A stretch of 6,654 bases of DNA from a bacterium (GTDB lineage: Bacteria; CSSED10-310; JAJRTK01): contig JAJRTK010000499.1 of the NCBI GenBank assembly GCA_024278345.1, positions 1 to 6,654 of the forward strand, in the 5' to 3' direction. The position numbers and the translations under genes were made by a program. Below the pieces are notes generated by a model. That model was not told the origin of the DNA and did not search any database. It saw only the letters and a program-made list of their open reading frames with translations. This document shows, piece by piece, positions 1 through 6,261 of the stretch. Each line of letters begins with the position of its first letter. Positions within the stretch are counted from its first letter, which is position 1.

Positions 1-49
1 AAGCAGGGCGCCTTTCTCCGCGGAAACCGGCGTTCCAACCCAGAAAATC

Positions 50-547
50 TCAGACGGGCTGATGAGTGTGCAGCAACGCCTCCTCCACCATGAGCTGAGC
101 CTTATCCTGCTCCGACTCCCGTGCGTAGGCGATTTCACTGATGATGAGCTGCTTGGCGTTGTCGATCATCCGGGTCTCTTTCACCGCCAACTTTTTCCGT
201 TCCCGCAGAGAATTTAAGTCCCGGATAACCTCGGCCGTTTGGTAGATACAACCCGTCTTCAGCTTTTGGTAGTTGTCGTTGTACCGATGGTGCCAGTATG
301 AACTCTTATGCTCCACAGGTTCCGAAGCAAGAACCTCCAAAACCTTATCGACTTCGCAAGGATCGATGATGTTGCGCAAACCGATCTTCTTGGCATTGTC
401 CGTGGGCACCATCACCGACATGTTGCGACTGAGCATCTTCAATACGTAGACCCTGCGAGGACTGCCCGCGATCTGTTTCTCCTCGATGGCTTCAACTTTG
501 GCCAGTCCCTGAGTGGGATAGACAAGACTATCACCCACTTTGAACAT
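50..547 (-). CDS. cdnL: CdnL/CarD-family RNA polymerase-binding transcription regulator
   Basis: The 165-residue product matches the usual size of CdnL/CarD proteins (about 160-165). These bind the RNA polymerase beta subunit and stabilise open complexes, notably at rRNA promoters. Residues 1 to about 70 form the Tudor-like polymerase-interaction domain (opening MFKVGDSLVYPTQG, then VPTDNAKKIGLRNII). Residues about 75-160 form the helical DNA-binding domain, with the conserved tryptophan at position 85 (YWHHRY), equivalent to the Trp of mycobacterial CarD that contacts the upstream edge of the bubble. The basic positions around it are only partly kept (HHRYN where mycobacterial CarD has SRRYK). 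The frame stays open up to 676, but the ATG at 547 is chosen because family homology begins there, a GGAGG lies 9 nt upstream (complement of 557-561), and the likely promoter lies between 547 and 676. It is a stand-alone CdnL, not a TRCF fragment. The gene is transcribed away from ppiD and looks monocistronic within the window. Family assignment is very secure; its exact targets here are inferred. Confidence 0.95.
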   Translation of the reverse strand: MFKVGDSLVYPTQGLAKVEAIEEKQIAGSPRRVYVLKMLSRNMSVMVPTDNAKKIGLRNIIDPCEVDKVLEVLASEPVEHKSSYWHHRYNDNYQKLKTGCIYQTAEVIRDLNSLRERKKLAVKETRMIDNAKQLIISEIAYARESEQDKAQLMVEEALLHTHQPV

Positions 548-556
548 CGATCTGAA

Positions 557-581
557 CCTCCATCCTCCGGGGCATTCCCGG
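557..581 (-). promoter_or_regulatory. cdnL ribosome binding site with adjacent leader hairpin
   Basis: The minus strand has two GGAGG motifs before cdnL: complement of 557-561, 9 nt from the ATG, and complement of 564-568. A 5-bp perfect stem (567-571 pairing with 577-581, loop of 5) overlaps the distal one and stops just short of the proximal one. The proximal GGAGG decides the start codon. A role for the hairpin in translation control is possible but unproven; the stem is short. Confidence 0.5.
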
Positions 582-589
582 TATCGGTC

Positions 590-618
590 ATTTTCGCCTG
601 CATGGCCAGGTTTGTCCA
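590..618 (-). promoter_or_regulatory. Candidate sigma-70 promoter of cdnL
   Basis: On the minus strand a -35 box TGGACA (complement of 613-618, 5 of 6 consensus positions) is followed after 17 nt by GAAAAT (complement of 590-595, 4 of 6). Transcription would start near 583, giving a leader of about 36 nt before the ATG at 547. This fits the shorter CdnL start and excludes the longer open frame. No transcript data; found by eye. Confidence 0.4.
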
Positions 619-799
619 TTGCAGGACGGGACGCCGAATCTGCTTGAGGAGTGTGAACTCTCATAGAGGGAACCATCCAACGCTTCGGCTTAACGTCGAT
701 TCTTCAAGAATGTCACCACCATGAGAGCCAGTTAGACTCGAACTCGAAAACCTTCCCAGCTTGTGTGAGATTTCTTGGCCGGTCCAAAGCCGGCTCATT

Positions 800-1144
800 T
801 CAAAACTCTGAATGGCAGTCTTCTTTGATGCAAAAGTATGCTTCCAGAAAAAAGCCGATTCTTCCTATGGGTTGCCTTCCGCTCCCATCGCTCGCGGCCG
901 CTCCCGCTGCTCGCACCATTCGCCGCACTTGCCGGCTCCCGCCCTCGATGAAGAGCATCTCCGATGAACTCGCCGGTGCAGCCACCCGATCCACTACCAG
1001 CTCAACCCAAGAGGCCCGCTGTCGTCCCGGAATCTCCCCGTAAGAAGATTGCCCGAAATCAGTCTCATTTCCACCGGGCTTGCGCCGAACATTGAGGTCC
1101 GCTAAGTAAACTGCGCCACCTAGCACAGGAGGCGAGCAGGCCAC
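800..1144 (-). CDS. Doubtful hypothetical ORF with a weak RsuA-like motif
   Basis: This 114-codon frame starts at GTG (complement of 1142-1144), with AAGGA about 7 nt upstream, and ends at TGA. I do not recognise the protein. Its one suggestive stretch is FIEGGSRQVRRMVRAAG, about two-thirds along, followed by an IGRIGFFL segment. This resembles the C-terminal signature of the RsuA/RluB/RluE pseudouridine synthases (EGRNRQVRRM...G...L.R..IG...L). However, the N-terminal S4 domain and the catalytic-Asp region are absent, and the spacing to the IG segment is filled with low-complexity Ala/Ser/Gly residues. It lies on the same strand as cdnL, about 250 nt from its start. It may be a real small gene, a relic, or a chance open frame in G+C-rich DNA; the last is most likely. 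Confidence 0.2.
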   Translation of the reverse strand: MACSPPVLGGAVYLADLNVRRKPGGNETDFGQSSYGEIPGRQRASWVELVVDRVAAPASSSEMLFIEGGSRQVRRMVRAAGAAASDGSGRQPIGRIGFFLEAYFCIKEDCHSEF

Positions 1145-1553
1145 GGACTGATCCTTCTATCCACCGGTTCCAGTCTTTCCGCCAAAGCAGGCTGCTTCCC
1201 GCCGCGATTGCTTTTCCGCGGATGCCATCAACAAAAGCCGCCCGTTCACGGCATGGCGACTCCGGTTCCCCCGTGAGGACACCGCTTGCCGCCAGATGGA
1301 GTTTGCCCGACCATGGGCCGAGATGTGGCTACTGGAGCACCGAAGGCGGCGTTGGATCCGGGTCCCAGGCGGAAAAAAAAGCGCAAGATCGCATCTAAGC
1401 CGGCATCTAGCAAAGCGAACTTGCAAACTGGATTCGATACGTCTCCGGCATTCTAACCGCTGGAGGTCTATTCTGCCAAACACCGCATGGGTTTTTACCG
1501 GAATCGGCCCTCCTCATGAAGATGCTATCGCCCTGCTTTTCGCTCTTCGATGC

Positions 1554-1583
1554 TTGACCGGGTACTCCCTTGATTGGTAAACA
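1554..1583 (+). promoter_or_regulatory. Weak candidate promoter of ppiD
   Basis: TTGACC (1554-1559) matches the -35 consensus at 5 of 6 positions. The best -10 at suitable spacing is TAAACA (1578-1583), 18 nt away, with only 3 of 6 matches. It would give a leader of roughly 65-70 nt before the ATG at 1658. No better promoter was found just upstream; the weak -10 keeps confidence low. Confidence 0.25.
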
Positions 1584-1657
1584 ATGGCTCTCATCTTTAT
1601 CCGAGGCCGTCTGACACGGTCCCTTCCCCCATCTGCTTTGCCATCGGAGATCGCTTC

Positions 1658-3601
1658 ATGCTCAACTCGATGAGAATGAACGTCAAAAAGCTGAGCTGGA
1701 TCCTTTGGCTGGTGATCCTCTCTTTCATCGCCACAATCTTTTTCGTCTGGGGCGTCGGCTCGAACGATGAAAAAAGCGGTCTTTATGTCGCTAAAGTCAA
1801 TGGAGAATTCCTGACCAGGGAACAGTTTGCCACCGCGCTCCAATCCTACACTCAATACTTCCGGCGGATTTACGGGGAACGTTTCGAGCAGATTTCTGAT
1901 TCTCTCAACCTAGAAACGATTGCTCTCAACGGCATCATCGAGGAGACGGTGATCCGGCAGCAAGCTCAAGAACTTGGCATCAATGTGTCCACGGCCCGGG
2001 TACAGCGCGAGATCGCCACAAGTCCCGAGTTTCAAGTCAACGGTCGTTTCTCCATCAAGCGCTATCGAACACTCCTCGGCTATCAACGCCAAATTCCGGC
2101 GGACTACGAGATGTCGGTTCGTCACAGACTCATTGGCGAGCGCATGAGACAAGTGATTCGAGGACTCCCGCAAGTAGGGGCGAAGGAAGTTGAAGACCTC
2201 TATCGCCTGCGGAACGACAGCCTTGAGATCGAGGCATTCTTGCTGTCGGCAACCCGTTTTTTCGACGATATCGAGCTCGACCCTTCCGAAGTAGAGAGCT
2301 ACTGGGAAGAACACAAGGCCCTGTTCCAAGTCGGAGAAACCGTCCGGGCTAATTACGTTTTCATCCCAAGGGCAACTCTTGAGGAAGGGCTGGAAATCGC
2401 CGATTCCGAAGTCGATTCCTACTACACTGAGCAGAGGGACTCCCAATTCAAGCAGGAAGAAAAGGTGCGGGCACGCCACATCTTGTTCCGAGTTTCCGAG
2501 GACGCACCGGATGCAGCCGCTGCTGCCGTCCAGGACAAGGCACAGGCCCTTTACGAAGAACTCCAGGCGGGAAAAGATTTCGCGACCGTGGCCAATGAAC
2601 TCACCGAGGACCCCAGCGGAAAAGGAAAAGGCGGGGACCTGGGCTGGTTTGGCCGTGGGCAAATGGTTCCGGCCTTCGAAAATGTTGCCTTCTCACTCAA
2701 GCCCGGCGAACTCTCGATTCCCGTCCGAACCCGATTCGGGTATCACTTGATCAAAGTCGAAGAACACCAGGATGCCGGGTATAAACCCATCAAAGACGTG
2801 TCTGCCGAAATTCGCTCCACGCTCCGGAGAAGCAAAGCTCAGGAACTAGCGAAAAATATCGCCCAGACTGTTCGTCGCGATCTCCTGTCCGGCATGAGTT
2901 GCGCCGAAGTCGCCCAAAATAACAAATTGCCCCATGGCACCACTGAACCCTTTGAGATCTCTGCGGAAATACCCGGCATTGGCCGCGTTCCCGCCTTCAA
3001 CAGGGTCCTGTTTGCCCTGGAGCCAGACGGCGTATCCGAATCCCTTTCAGGAGAATCGGGGGACTACCTGTTTCGCCTTCTAGAACGGCGACCCCAACAC
3101 GAAGGCACTTTTGAAGAGGTCAAAGAAAGAGCGGAGACAGCTCTCCGGCAGGAAAAGGCTGAGAAACTGGCCCAAATTCAGGTCCAGGAAGTGCGGAAGG
3201 AGCTCGCCCACAAACCTTTCTTGGAGATGGCCAAACAGCGTAAACTCGATCTCAAGACTTCCAAAAACTTCCGCCGATCAGGTTTCCTACCCGGGATTGG
3301 CCGTCTACCAGAGGAAGTGGAGACCGCTCTCTTTGCCGCCAAAGCAAAGGAGGTCCTTGGCCCCGTCATGACCGACCAGGGAAACGCATTCATCAGAGTT
3401 GTGGCATCTCATCCGGCAGACCTCGCAGACCTTGATGAAAAACGAGAGAAACTCGAGGAGGAGCTGCTGGCACAAAAGCGAAATGCCCTCTTCCAGACGT
3501 GGCTCAAAAGTGCCAAAGACAACGCCGACATAGAAGTTCTCATGGAGGTTGGAGATCGCCAGACGGGCCAACCGCCTTTCCCAAGGCCTTTCGGACAATG
3601 A
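1658..3601 (+). CDS. ppiD: PpiD-like membrane-anchored parvulin-type peptidyl-prolyl isomerase/chaperone
   Basis: The 647-residue product (E. coli PpiD has 623) has the PpiD/SurA-family plan. A short basic N-terminus (NVKK) precedes one membrane helix at about residues 12-33. The SurA-N-like helical chaperone region covers about 40-200 (GIIEETVIRQQAQELG near 92; SPEFQVNGRF at 122). A parvulin domain covers about 268-370: ARHILF with His274, GGDLGWF at 325-331, MVPAF at 336-340 and FGYHLIKV with His363. The family catalytic-site motifs are therefore kept, so isomerase activity is plausible. It would be tethered to the inner membrane facing the periplasm and help newly exported proteins fold. 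After 430, two further parvulin-like half-modules appear (IPGIGRVPAF at 438, LPGIGRLP at 544). The ATG at 1658 is preferred over an in-frame TTG at 1574: it has GGAG 8 nt upstream, and the membrane helix follows directly. It has no same-strand partner nearby and ends just before a repeat block. A generic SurA-N/parvulin protein is the alternative name. Confidence 0.9.
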   Translation: MLNSMRMNVKKLSWILWLVILSFIATIFFVWGVGSNDEKSGLYVAKVNGEFLTREQFATALQSYTQYFRRIYGERFEQISDSLNLETIALNGIIEETVIRQQAQELGINVSTARVQREIATSPEFQVNGRFSIKRYRTLLGYQRQIPADYEMSVRHRLIGERMRQVIRGLPQVGAKEVEDLYRLRNDSLEIEAFLLSATRFFDDIELDPSEVESYWEEHKALFQVGETVRANYVFIPRATLEEGLEIADSEVDSYYTEQRDSQFKQEEKVRARHILFRVSEDAPDAAAAAVQDKAQALYEELQAGKDFATVANELTEDPSGKGKGGDLGWFGRGQMVPAFENVAFSLKPGELSIPVRTRFGYHLIKVEEHQDAGYKPIKDVSAEIRSTLRRSKAQELAKNIAQTVRRDLLSGMSCAEVAQNNKLPHGTTEPFEISAEIPGIGRVPAFNRVLFALEPDGVSESLSGESGDYLFRLLERRPQHEGTFEEVKERAETALRQEKAEKLAQIQVQEVRKELAHKPFLEMAKQRKLDLKTSKNFRRSGFLPGIGRLPEEVETALFAAKAKEVLGPVMTDQGNAFIRVVASHPADLADLDEKREKLEEELLAQKRNALFQTWLKSAKDNADIEVLMEVGDRQTGQPPFPRPFGQ

Positions 3602-3602
3602 A

Positions 3603-3643
3603 CCCGCCGCAAGTGCTCCCAACGGGTATCCACGTGAGGCGGG
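3603..3643 (+). other. Inverted repeat directly after ppiD
   Basis: Starting 2 nt after the ppiD stop, CCCGCC (3603-3608) pairs with GGCGGG (3638-3643). Inside it GTG (3613-3615) pairs with CAC (3631-3633), and CCC (3618-3620) with GGG (3624-3626). The transcript could fold into a long interrupted hairpin that may protect the mRNA 3' end or pause polymerase. There is no U-run after it (ACAGAACAAG follows), so it is not a normal intrinsic terminator. Its right half is the start of the composite repeat. Confidence 0.35.
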
Positions 3644-3920
3644 ACAGAACAAGAAAAGAACAGGGAAAACGCGGTGCCCAGAGCAGCGAGATGCGGGTCC
3701 TTGCGAACTGCCGGTGGGGGCGGGGCGAAGCACTGCCAGGGGACCGGGGAAGTGGAAAAAAATCCCCGGACACCGCCCAGGGGGGCGCGGCGTTGCCCGA
3801 GGACAAATTGTTTGCCCGGCGACCATTTCCCGCTTTGCCTCGATACCCCGCCGAGCGAAGCGAGAGTCGCCGAAGGCGACCACGGAGTCGCCGGAGCGGA
3901 GCGTAAGCGTAGCGTAGAAC
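3624..3920 (+). repeat. Composite hairpin-rich interspersed repeat, copy 1
   Basis: Copy 1 shares separate modules, in the same orientation, with the block at 6262-6654. Module A (3624-3651) matches 6415-6442 at 26 of 28 positions. A 12-mer CGGGTCCTTGCG (3694-3705) recurs at 6508-6519. Module B (3713-3744) matches 6528-6559 at 29 of 32 positions, and both copies then have a GGGG...CCCCGG hairpin (here 3746-3750 with 3763-3767) and end in CACC. Module C (3850-3871) matches 6371-6392 at 20 of 22 positions. Module C ends in one arm of a perfect GTCGCC-GAA-GGCGAC hairpin (3866-3880). The block is non-coding: open frames across it are repeat-driven and unrelated to known proteins. No transposase, target duplication or clean element ends are visible, so the element type is unknown. 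Confidence 0.8.
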
Positions 3921-4010
3921 ATGACCGGCGGCTATCCGGAGCCTCCGCAGGGTTCTAGGGCCGGAGGCCCAGGGGCTGCTCTTGAATTGAAGACGCCAGC
4001 GATGTCCGAG

Positions 4011-4025
4011 GCCGACGGGGTCGGC
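4011..4025 (+). other. Short perfect hairpin upstream of the helicase-associated gene
   Basis: GCCGAC (4011-4016) pairs with GTCGGC (4020-4025) around a GGG loop, and TTGTT follows. It lies about 40 nt before the ATG at 4066. The T-tract is too short and interrupted for a confident terminator. It could be the end of a read-through transcript from ppiD or a leader element of the next gene. No convincing -35/-10 pair was found between the repeat block and the ATG. Confidence 0.25.
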
Positions 4026-4065
4026 TTGTTCGGTTCGCCGGCCCGCACCACCGAGGGGAAGCCTG

Positions 4066-5616
4066 ATGTCGCCCCAACAGCCGCAAAAGGTGGACGGCCT
4101 CAAGTGCCCACCCAACCGTTGTCCACCCTTCAACTCCACCTTCTTGCCCAAAGGCCCTCTGCCCGATGTCGCCGCGCTTCTGGCATTGGTTGAGCAAGTT
4201 CGCCCTACCCTCTTAAAATCGGGAAGGCTACCGAAGAAGTTCCTCCATCGTGCCGCGGAACGAATGGAGTGTGAGCCTCTATGGAAAGGTTGGAAACGCT
4301 ATCTCGACTTCTTGGTCACCATCTGCCTAGAGTTTGGGCTCCTGCGGATTTTTCGCCGGCAGCTCATGGTGACCTCCAAAGCAGAGTCCTGGCTGGCACG
4401 ACCGTGGCCCGACTTGATGACGGAGATCTTTCGCTGGTGGAAAGAATCCTCCGCATGGGACGAACTCTACCGAATGGCGGGAATTCGCATCGATTCCACC
4501 GGGCTCCGGAATTCACCTGCCTCCGCGCGAAGTTTCGTTCTGGAACGCCTCGGACGATTGCCGCCAAACGACTGGGTGCGGCTCCTTGATTTCGTGCGCG
4601 AGATTCAGGACGCCGAGCGCCTCTTTTACCGCCCGCTGGGAGATGAGAGAAACTGGCGCCTGGCCGCCTTGGAAGAAGCAGCGCCTCTCTTACATCTTGG
4701 AGAGGGAAACTGGTGGGAAGTCGAGGGGCGCTTGGTCGTGACGATCATCGTTGATGCCGCCTATTGGCTTGGTCTTACTGCTGTCGGGTACACTCAAAGC
4801 GGCGAAATCGGATCCATCCTCTTGACCCCCGTCGGGGCTGCTCTCCTTGGCGTCGCCGACGAGTTTCCCCGGGAAAACCACCTGAGCTGTCGCCAGATCC
4901 ACGTCCAAAGCAATTTCGATCTGCTCGTGCCTTCCAATGCCGATCTGGCTATCCGCTTCCAAGTCGCCAAATTCGCCGCTTGGAAGAAGACGGATCAGTT
5001 CTTGACTTTTCACCTGACGCGCCAGTCTGTCGTCTCGGCTTTGGCGAAGGGTGATTCCATCGACCAGTTCATCGTATTCTTAGAACGGCATTCGAGGCGA
5101 CCGCTGCCCCAGAATGTCTCCTATACGCTTCAGAATTGGGCGACCCTCTACGGGCAGATTACTTTGAGGCCCGCAATACTCCTGGAAACAAGCTCGACCG
5201 ATATTTCGGAGGAGATGCCCGTAGAGAACTCTTTGGCATTTCCCGCCAACCGATTGGGCGAAAAGCACTTTGAAGTTGAAGCTGGGGCCGTCGAGGGGCT
5301 CTTGGCCAAATTGGAGGCCATGGGCTATCTTCCAAAAATCGACCCCTCCTTGAGTAGAAAACCAAGCGAAGCCTTGCTCGCCAATGAAGAAGAACTCTAC
5401 TTCTTGCTCCTTGGCTTGGCCGTTCTTTCCGACCATGCGCCTTCATACGGATTGAGCCCCAAAGACCCAGCTTTGGAAAGCCTCTCACGGAAGCTGGCTC
5501 AACTCGGCCCCCACCAGATTCTCGACAGGGTCGCCGAAGATTACCAATCCATGAAAAAAGACAGAGCGAGACTCTTGCGGCGTGCGGCAGAGATCATCAA
5601 TCCGGAAGCTCCTTGA
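4066..5616 (+). CDS. Helicase-associated (XPB/Ssl2 N-terminal-like, Helicase_C_3) domain protein lacking a helicase motor
   Basis: The 516-residue product carries, at about 276-365, the domain that precedes the motor in bacterial XPB-type helicases (Helicase_C_3). Visible marks are the beta-rich opening HVQSNFDLLVPSN, then KFAAWKKTDQFLTFHLTRQSV and FLERHSRRPLPQNVSYTLQNWA. Before it lies a winged-helix-like segment typical of helicase-associated proteins: NWWEVEGR at 215, YWLGL at 233 and LTPVGAALLG at 253. After it comes a second small fold ending in LLAKLEAMGYLPKID. I see no Walker A, DEAD/DEAH or other superfamily-2 motif, so it is not itself a helicase. Such stand-alone proteins are known as helicase-associated-domain proteins of unknown function, probably acting on DNA or with a partner helicase. 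The ATG at 4066 has GAGGGG 7 nt upstream. The first 35 residues are Pro/Lys-rich and poorly family-like. No partner gene lies in the window. Confidence 0.85.
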   Translation: MSPQQPQKVDGLKCPPNRCPPFNSTFLPKGPLPDVAALLALVEQVRPTLLKSGRLPKKFLHRAAERMECEPLWKGWKRYLDFLVTICLEFGLLRIFRRQLMVTSKAESWLARPWPDLMTEIFRWWKESSAWDELYRMAGIRIDSTGLRNSPASARSFVLERLGRLPPNDWVRLLDFVREIQDAERLFYRPLGDERNWRLAALEEAAPLLHLGEGNWWEVEGRLVVTIIVDAAYWLGLTAVGYTQSGEIGSILLTPVGAALLGVADEFPRENHLSCRQIHVQSNFDLLVPSNADLAIRFQVAKFAAWKKTDQFLTFHLTRQSVVSALAKGDSIDQFIVFLERHSRRPLPQNVSYTLQNWATLYGQITLRPAILLETSSTDISEEMPVENSLAFPANRLGEKHFEVEAGAVEGLLAKLEAMGYLPKIDPSLSRKPSEALLANEEELYFLLLGLAVLSDHAPSYGLSPKDPALESLSRKLAQLGPHQILDRVAEDYQSMKKDRARLLRRAAEIINPEAP

Positions 5617-5688
5617 TTCAGAAAGCCTTTTGTTGACTTATGGCCGCCGCCAACGAGGAGGGCTCGGGAAAAATTGTGTAATCTGGGA

Positions 5689-5717
5689 TTGACAAAGTGC
5701 GAGAGAGAACCTACATT
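5689..5717 (+). promoter_or_regulatory. Sigma-70 promoter of the tRNA-Ala gene
   Basis: A perfect -35 TTGACA (5689-5694) is followed by a 17-nt spacer and TACATT (5712-5717; 4 of 6 -10 matches). Transcription would begin near 5724-5726, about 50 nt before the mature tRNA, with no gene between. It is the best promoter in the window and also lies well clear of the upstream stop codon at 5616. Confidence 0.75.
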
Positions 5718-5719
5718 AA

Positions 5720-5765
5720 CCCCCTAGCGGTGGTTCGCGCCGGAGTAGCGGCGAGGGGGCTGTCG
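5720..5765 (+). other. Structured tRNA leader with duplicated acceptor-strand sequence
   Basis: CCCCCT (5720-5725) pairs with AGGGGG (5754-5759), extended past an A.G mismatch by GC/GC pairs. An inner stem GGTG (5729-5732) with CGCC (5738-5741) closes on a GTTCG loop. The 3' strand runs into GGGGCTGTCG (5756-5765), a 9-of-10 copy of the tRNA 5' end GGGGCTGTAG (5777-5786), 21 nt upstream of it. The transcription start may fall within the first C-run, which would weaken the outer stem. Confidence 0.45.
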
Positions 5766-5776
5766 TTTGTTTGAGT

Positions 5777-5852
<76 letters not shown>

Positions 5853-6261
5853 TTTTTGTTTGCGGCGACGACTTCGTCGCAGCAACTATGAGATGCACCA
5901 CAGCCTAACCGCTGGCGAGTAGCCATAAGAATCTCTTTCCCAGATGACTTGCGCCCCGGTCGGCTTTTTGGCCGAGCGTGATCGTGCGTCCCATTTCACT
6001 TTCCCTTCGTGCCAAACTAGCTTCGCTTGAGGTGTCAACGAAACCTGCAATAACCAGACTTGATGGAGCTTGAAGTCTGCCTCAAAGCACGGAGTTATTC
6101 TCTTTTTTTGGGGCGCATCACGGCTAGTCAGAGATCGAAAGGGTGGCACGCTGACCTCCTCCCACGTTCCATGCCGATCAGTTCGTCGTAACGGCAGGTT
6201 GGGAATTGGGGAGGTTGTCATTCTTTTGGCCACCCAAAAATAGCACGCAGCGCGCAAAGTT
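5853..6261. other. Intergenic region after the tRNA, no confident gene
   Basis: T5 (5853-5857) follows the tRNA directly, then a perfect hairpin GCGACG-ACTT-CGTCGC (5865-5880) without a U-tract. A second stem TCGGC/GCCGA around TTTTTG lies at 5960-5975. On the minus strand a frame is open from 6335 to 5886 (149 codons, TTG start). Its middle part reads like ordinary protein (CFEADFKLHQVWLLQVSL, LVWHEGKVKWDARSRSAKKP), but I recognise no family, there is no good start or Shine-Dalgarno, and its N-terminal third runs into repeat DNA. No promoter-gene pair is apparent on either strand. Confidence 0.5.

Larger units (their letters stand above)
548..1657. other. Long divergent intergenic region with no confident gene
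   Basis: About 1.1 kb separates the divergent cdnL and ppiD starts. I see no tRNA, rRNA, tmRNA, RNase P or SRP RNA signature and no recognisable protein. Contents: the cdnL promoter and leader (557-618); a 13-bp palindrome ATTCTTCAAGAAT (699-711); a minus-strand open frame 800-1144, listed separately; a plus-strand frame running from ATG 964 to TAA 1398 but cut by TGA at 1093-1095; another perfect 13-bp palindrome AAGCAGGCTGCTT (1185-1197); a CCGCG/CGCGG stem (1202-1206 with 1217-1221); and a run of eight A (1373-1380), after which a 47-codon frame starting at ATG 1313 continues with a Lys/Arg-rich segment to TAA 1454-1456. It could be a decayed gene, a small-protein locus or simple spacer. 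Confidence 0.6.

Noticed and set aside
9-32. Imperfect CGCCTTTC/GAAA..GGCG stem downstream of cdnL as its terminator
   Set aside because: It has a 2-nt bulge and no T-run on the minus-strand side; the window edge cuts off further context.
548-676. 43-residue N-terminal extension of cdnL
   Set aside because: CdnL homology and the Shine-Dalgarno site point to the ATG at 547, and the likely promoter lies inside the extension.
1574-1657. TTG start giving a 28-residue extension of PpiD
   Set aside because: The ATG at 1658 has a GGAG at proper spacing and leads straight into the membrane anchor. The extension has no family resemblance and would bury the anchor.
1910-2662. 250-codon minus-strand open frame
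   Set aside because: It is antisense to the conserved PpiD coding sequence; the long opening comes from codon bias on the opposite strand.
3305-4193. Several overlapping open frames on both strands between ppiD and 4066
   Set aside because: They are Arg/Pro/Gly-rich translations of hairpin repeat DNA, and similar strings such as FCPALRGYP recur from the copy at 6415-6460.
5633-5638. TTGACT as a second -35 box upstream of the tRNA
   Set aside because: No -10-like sequence lies at 16-18 nt; the G+C-rich stretch after it excludes a promoter.
5865-5880. GCGACG-ACTT-CGTCGC hairpin as a rho-independent terminator of the tRNA
   Set aside because: The stem is perfect but the T-run comes before it, and AGCAACTATG follows, so it lacks the required U-tract in either direction.
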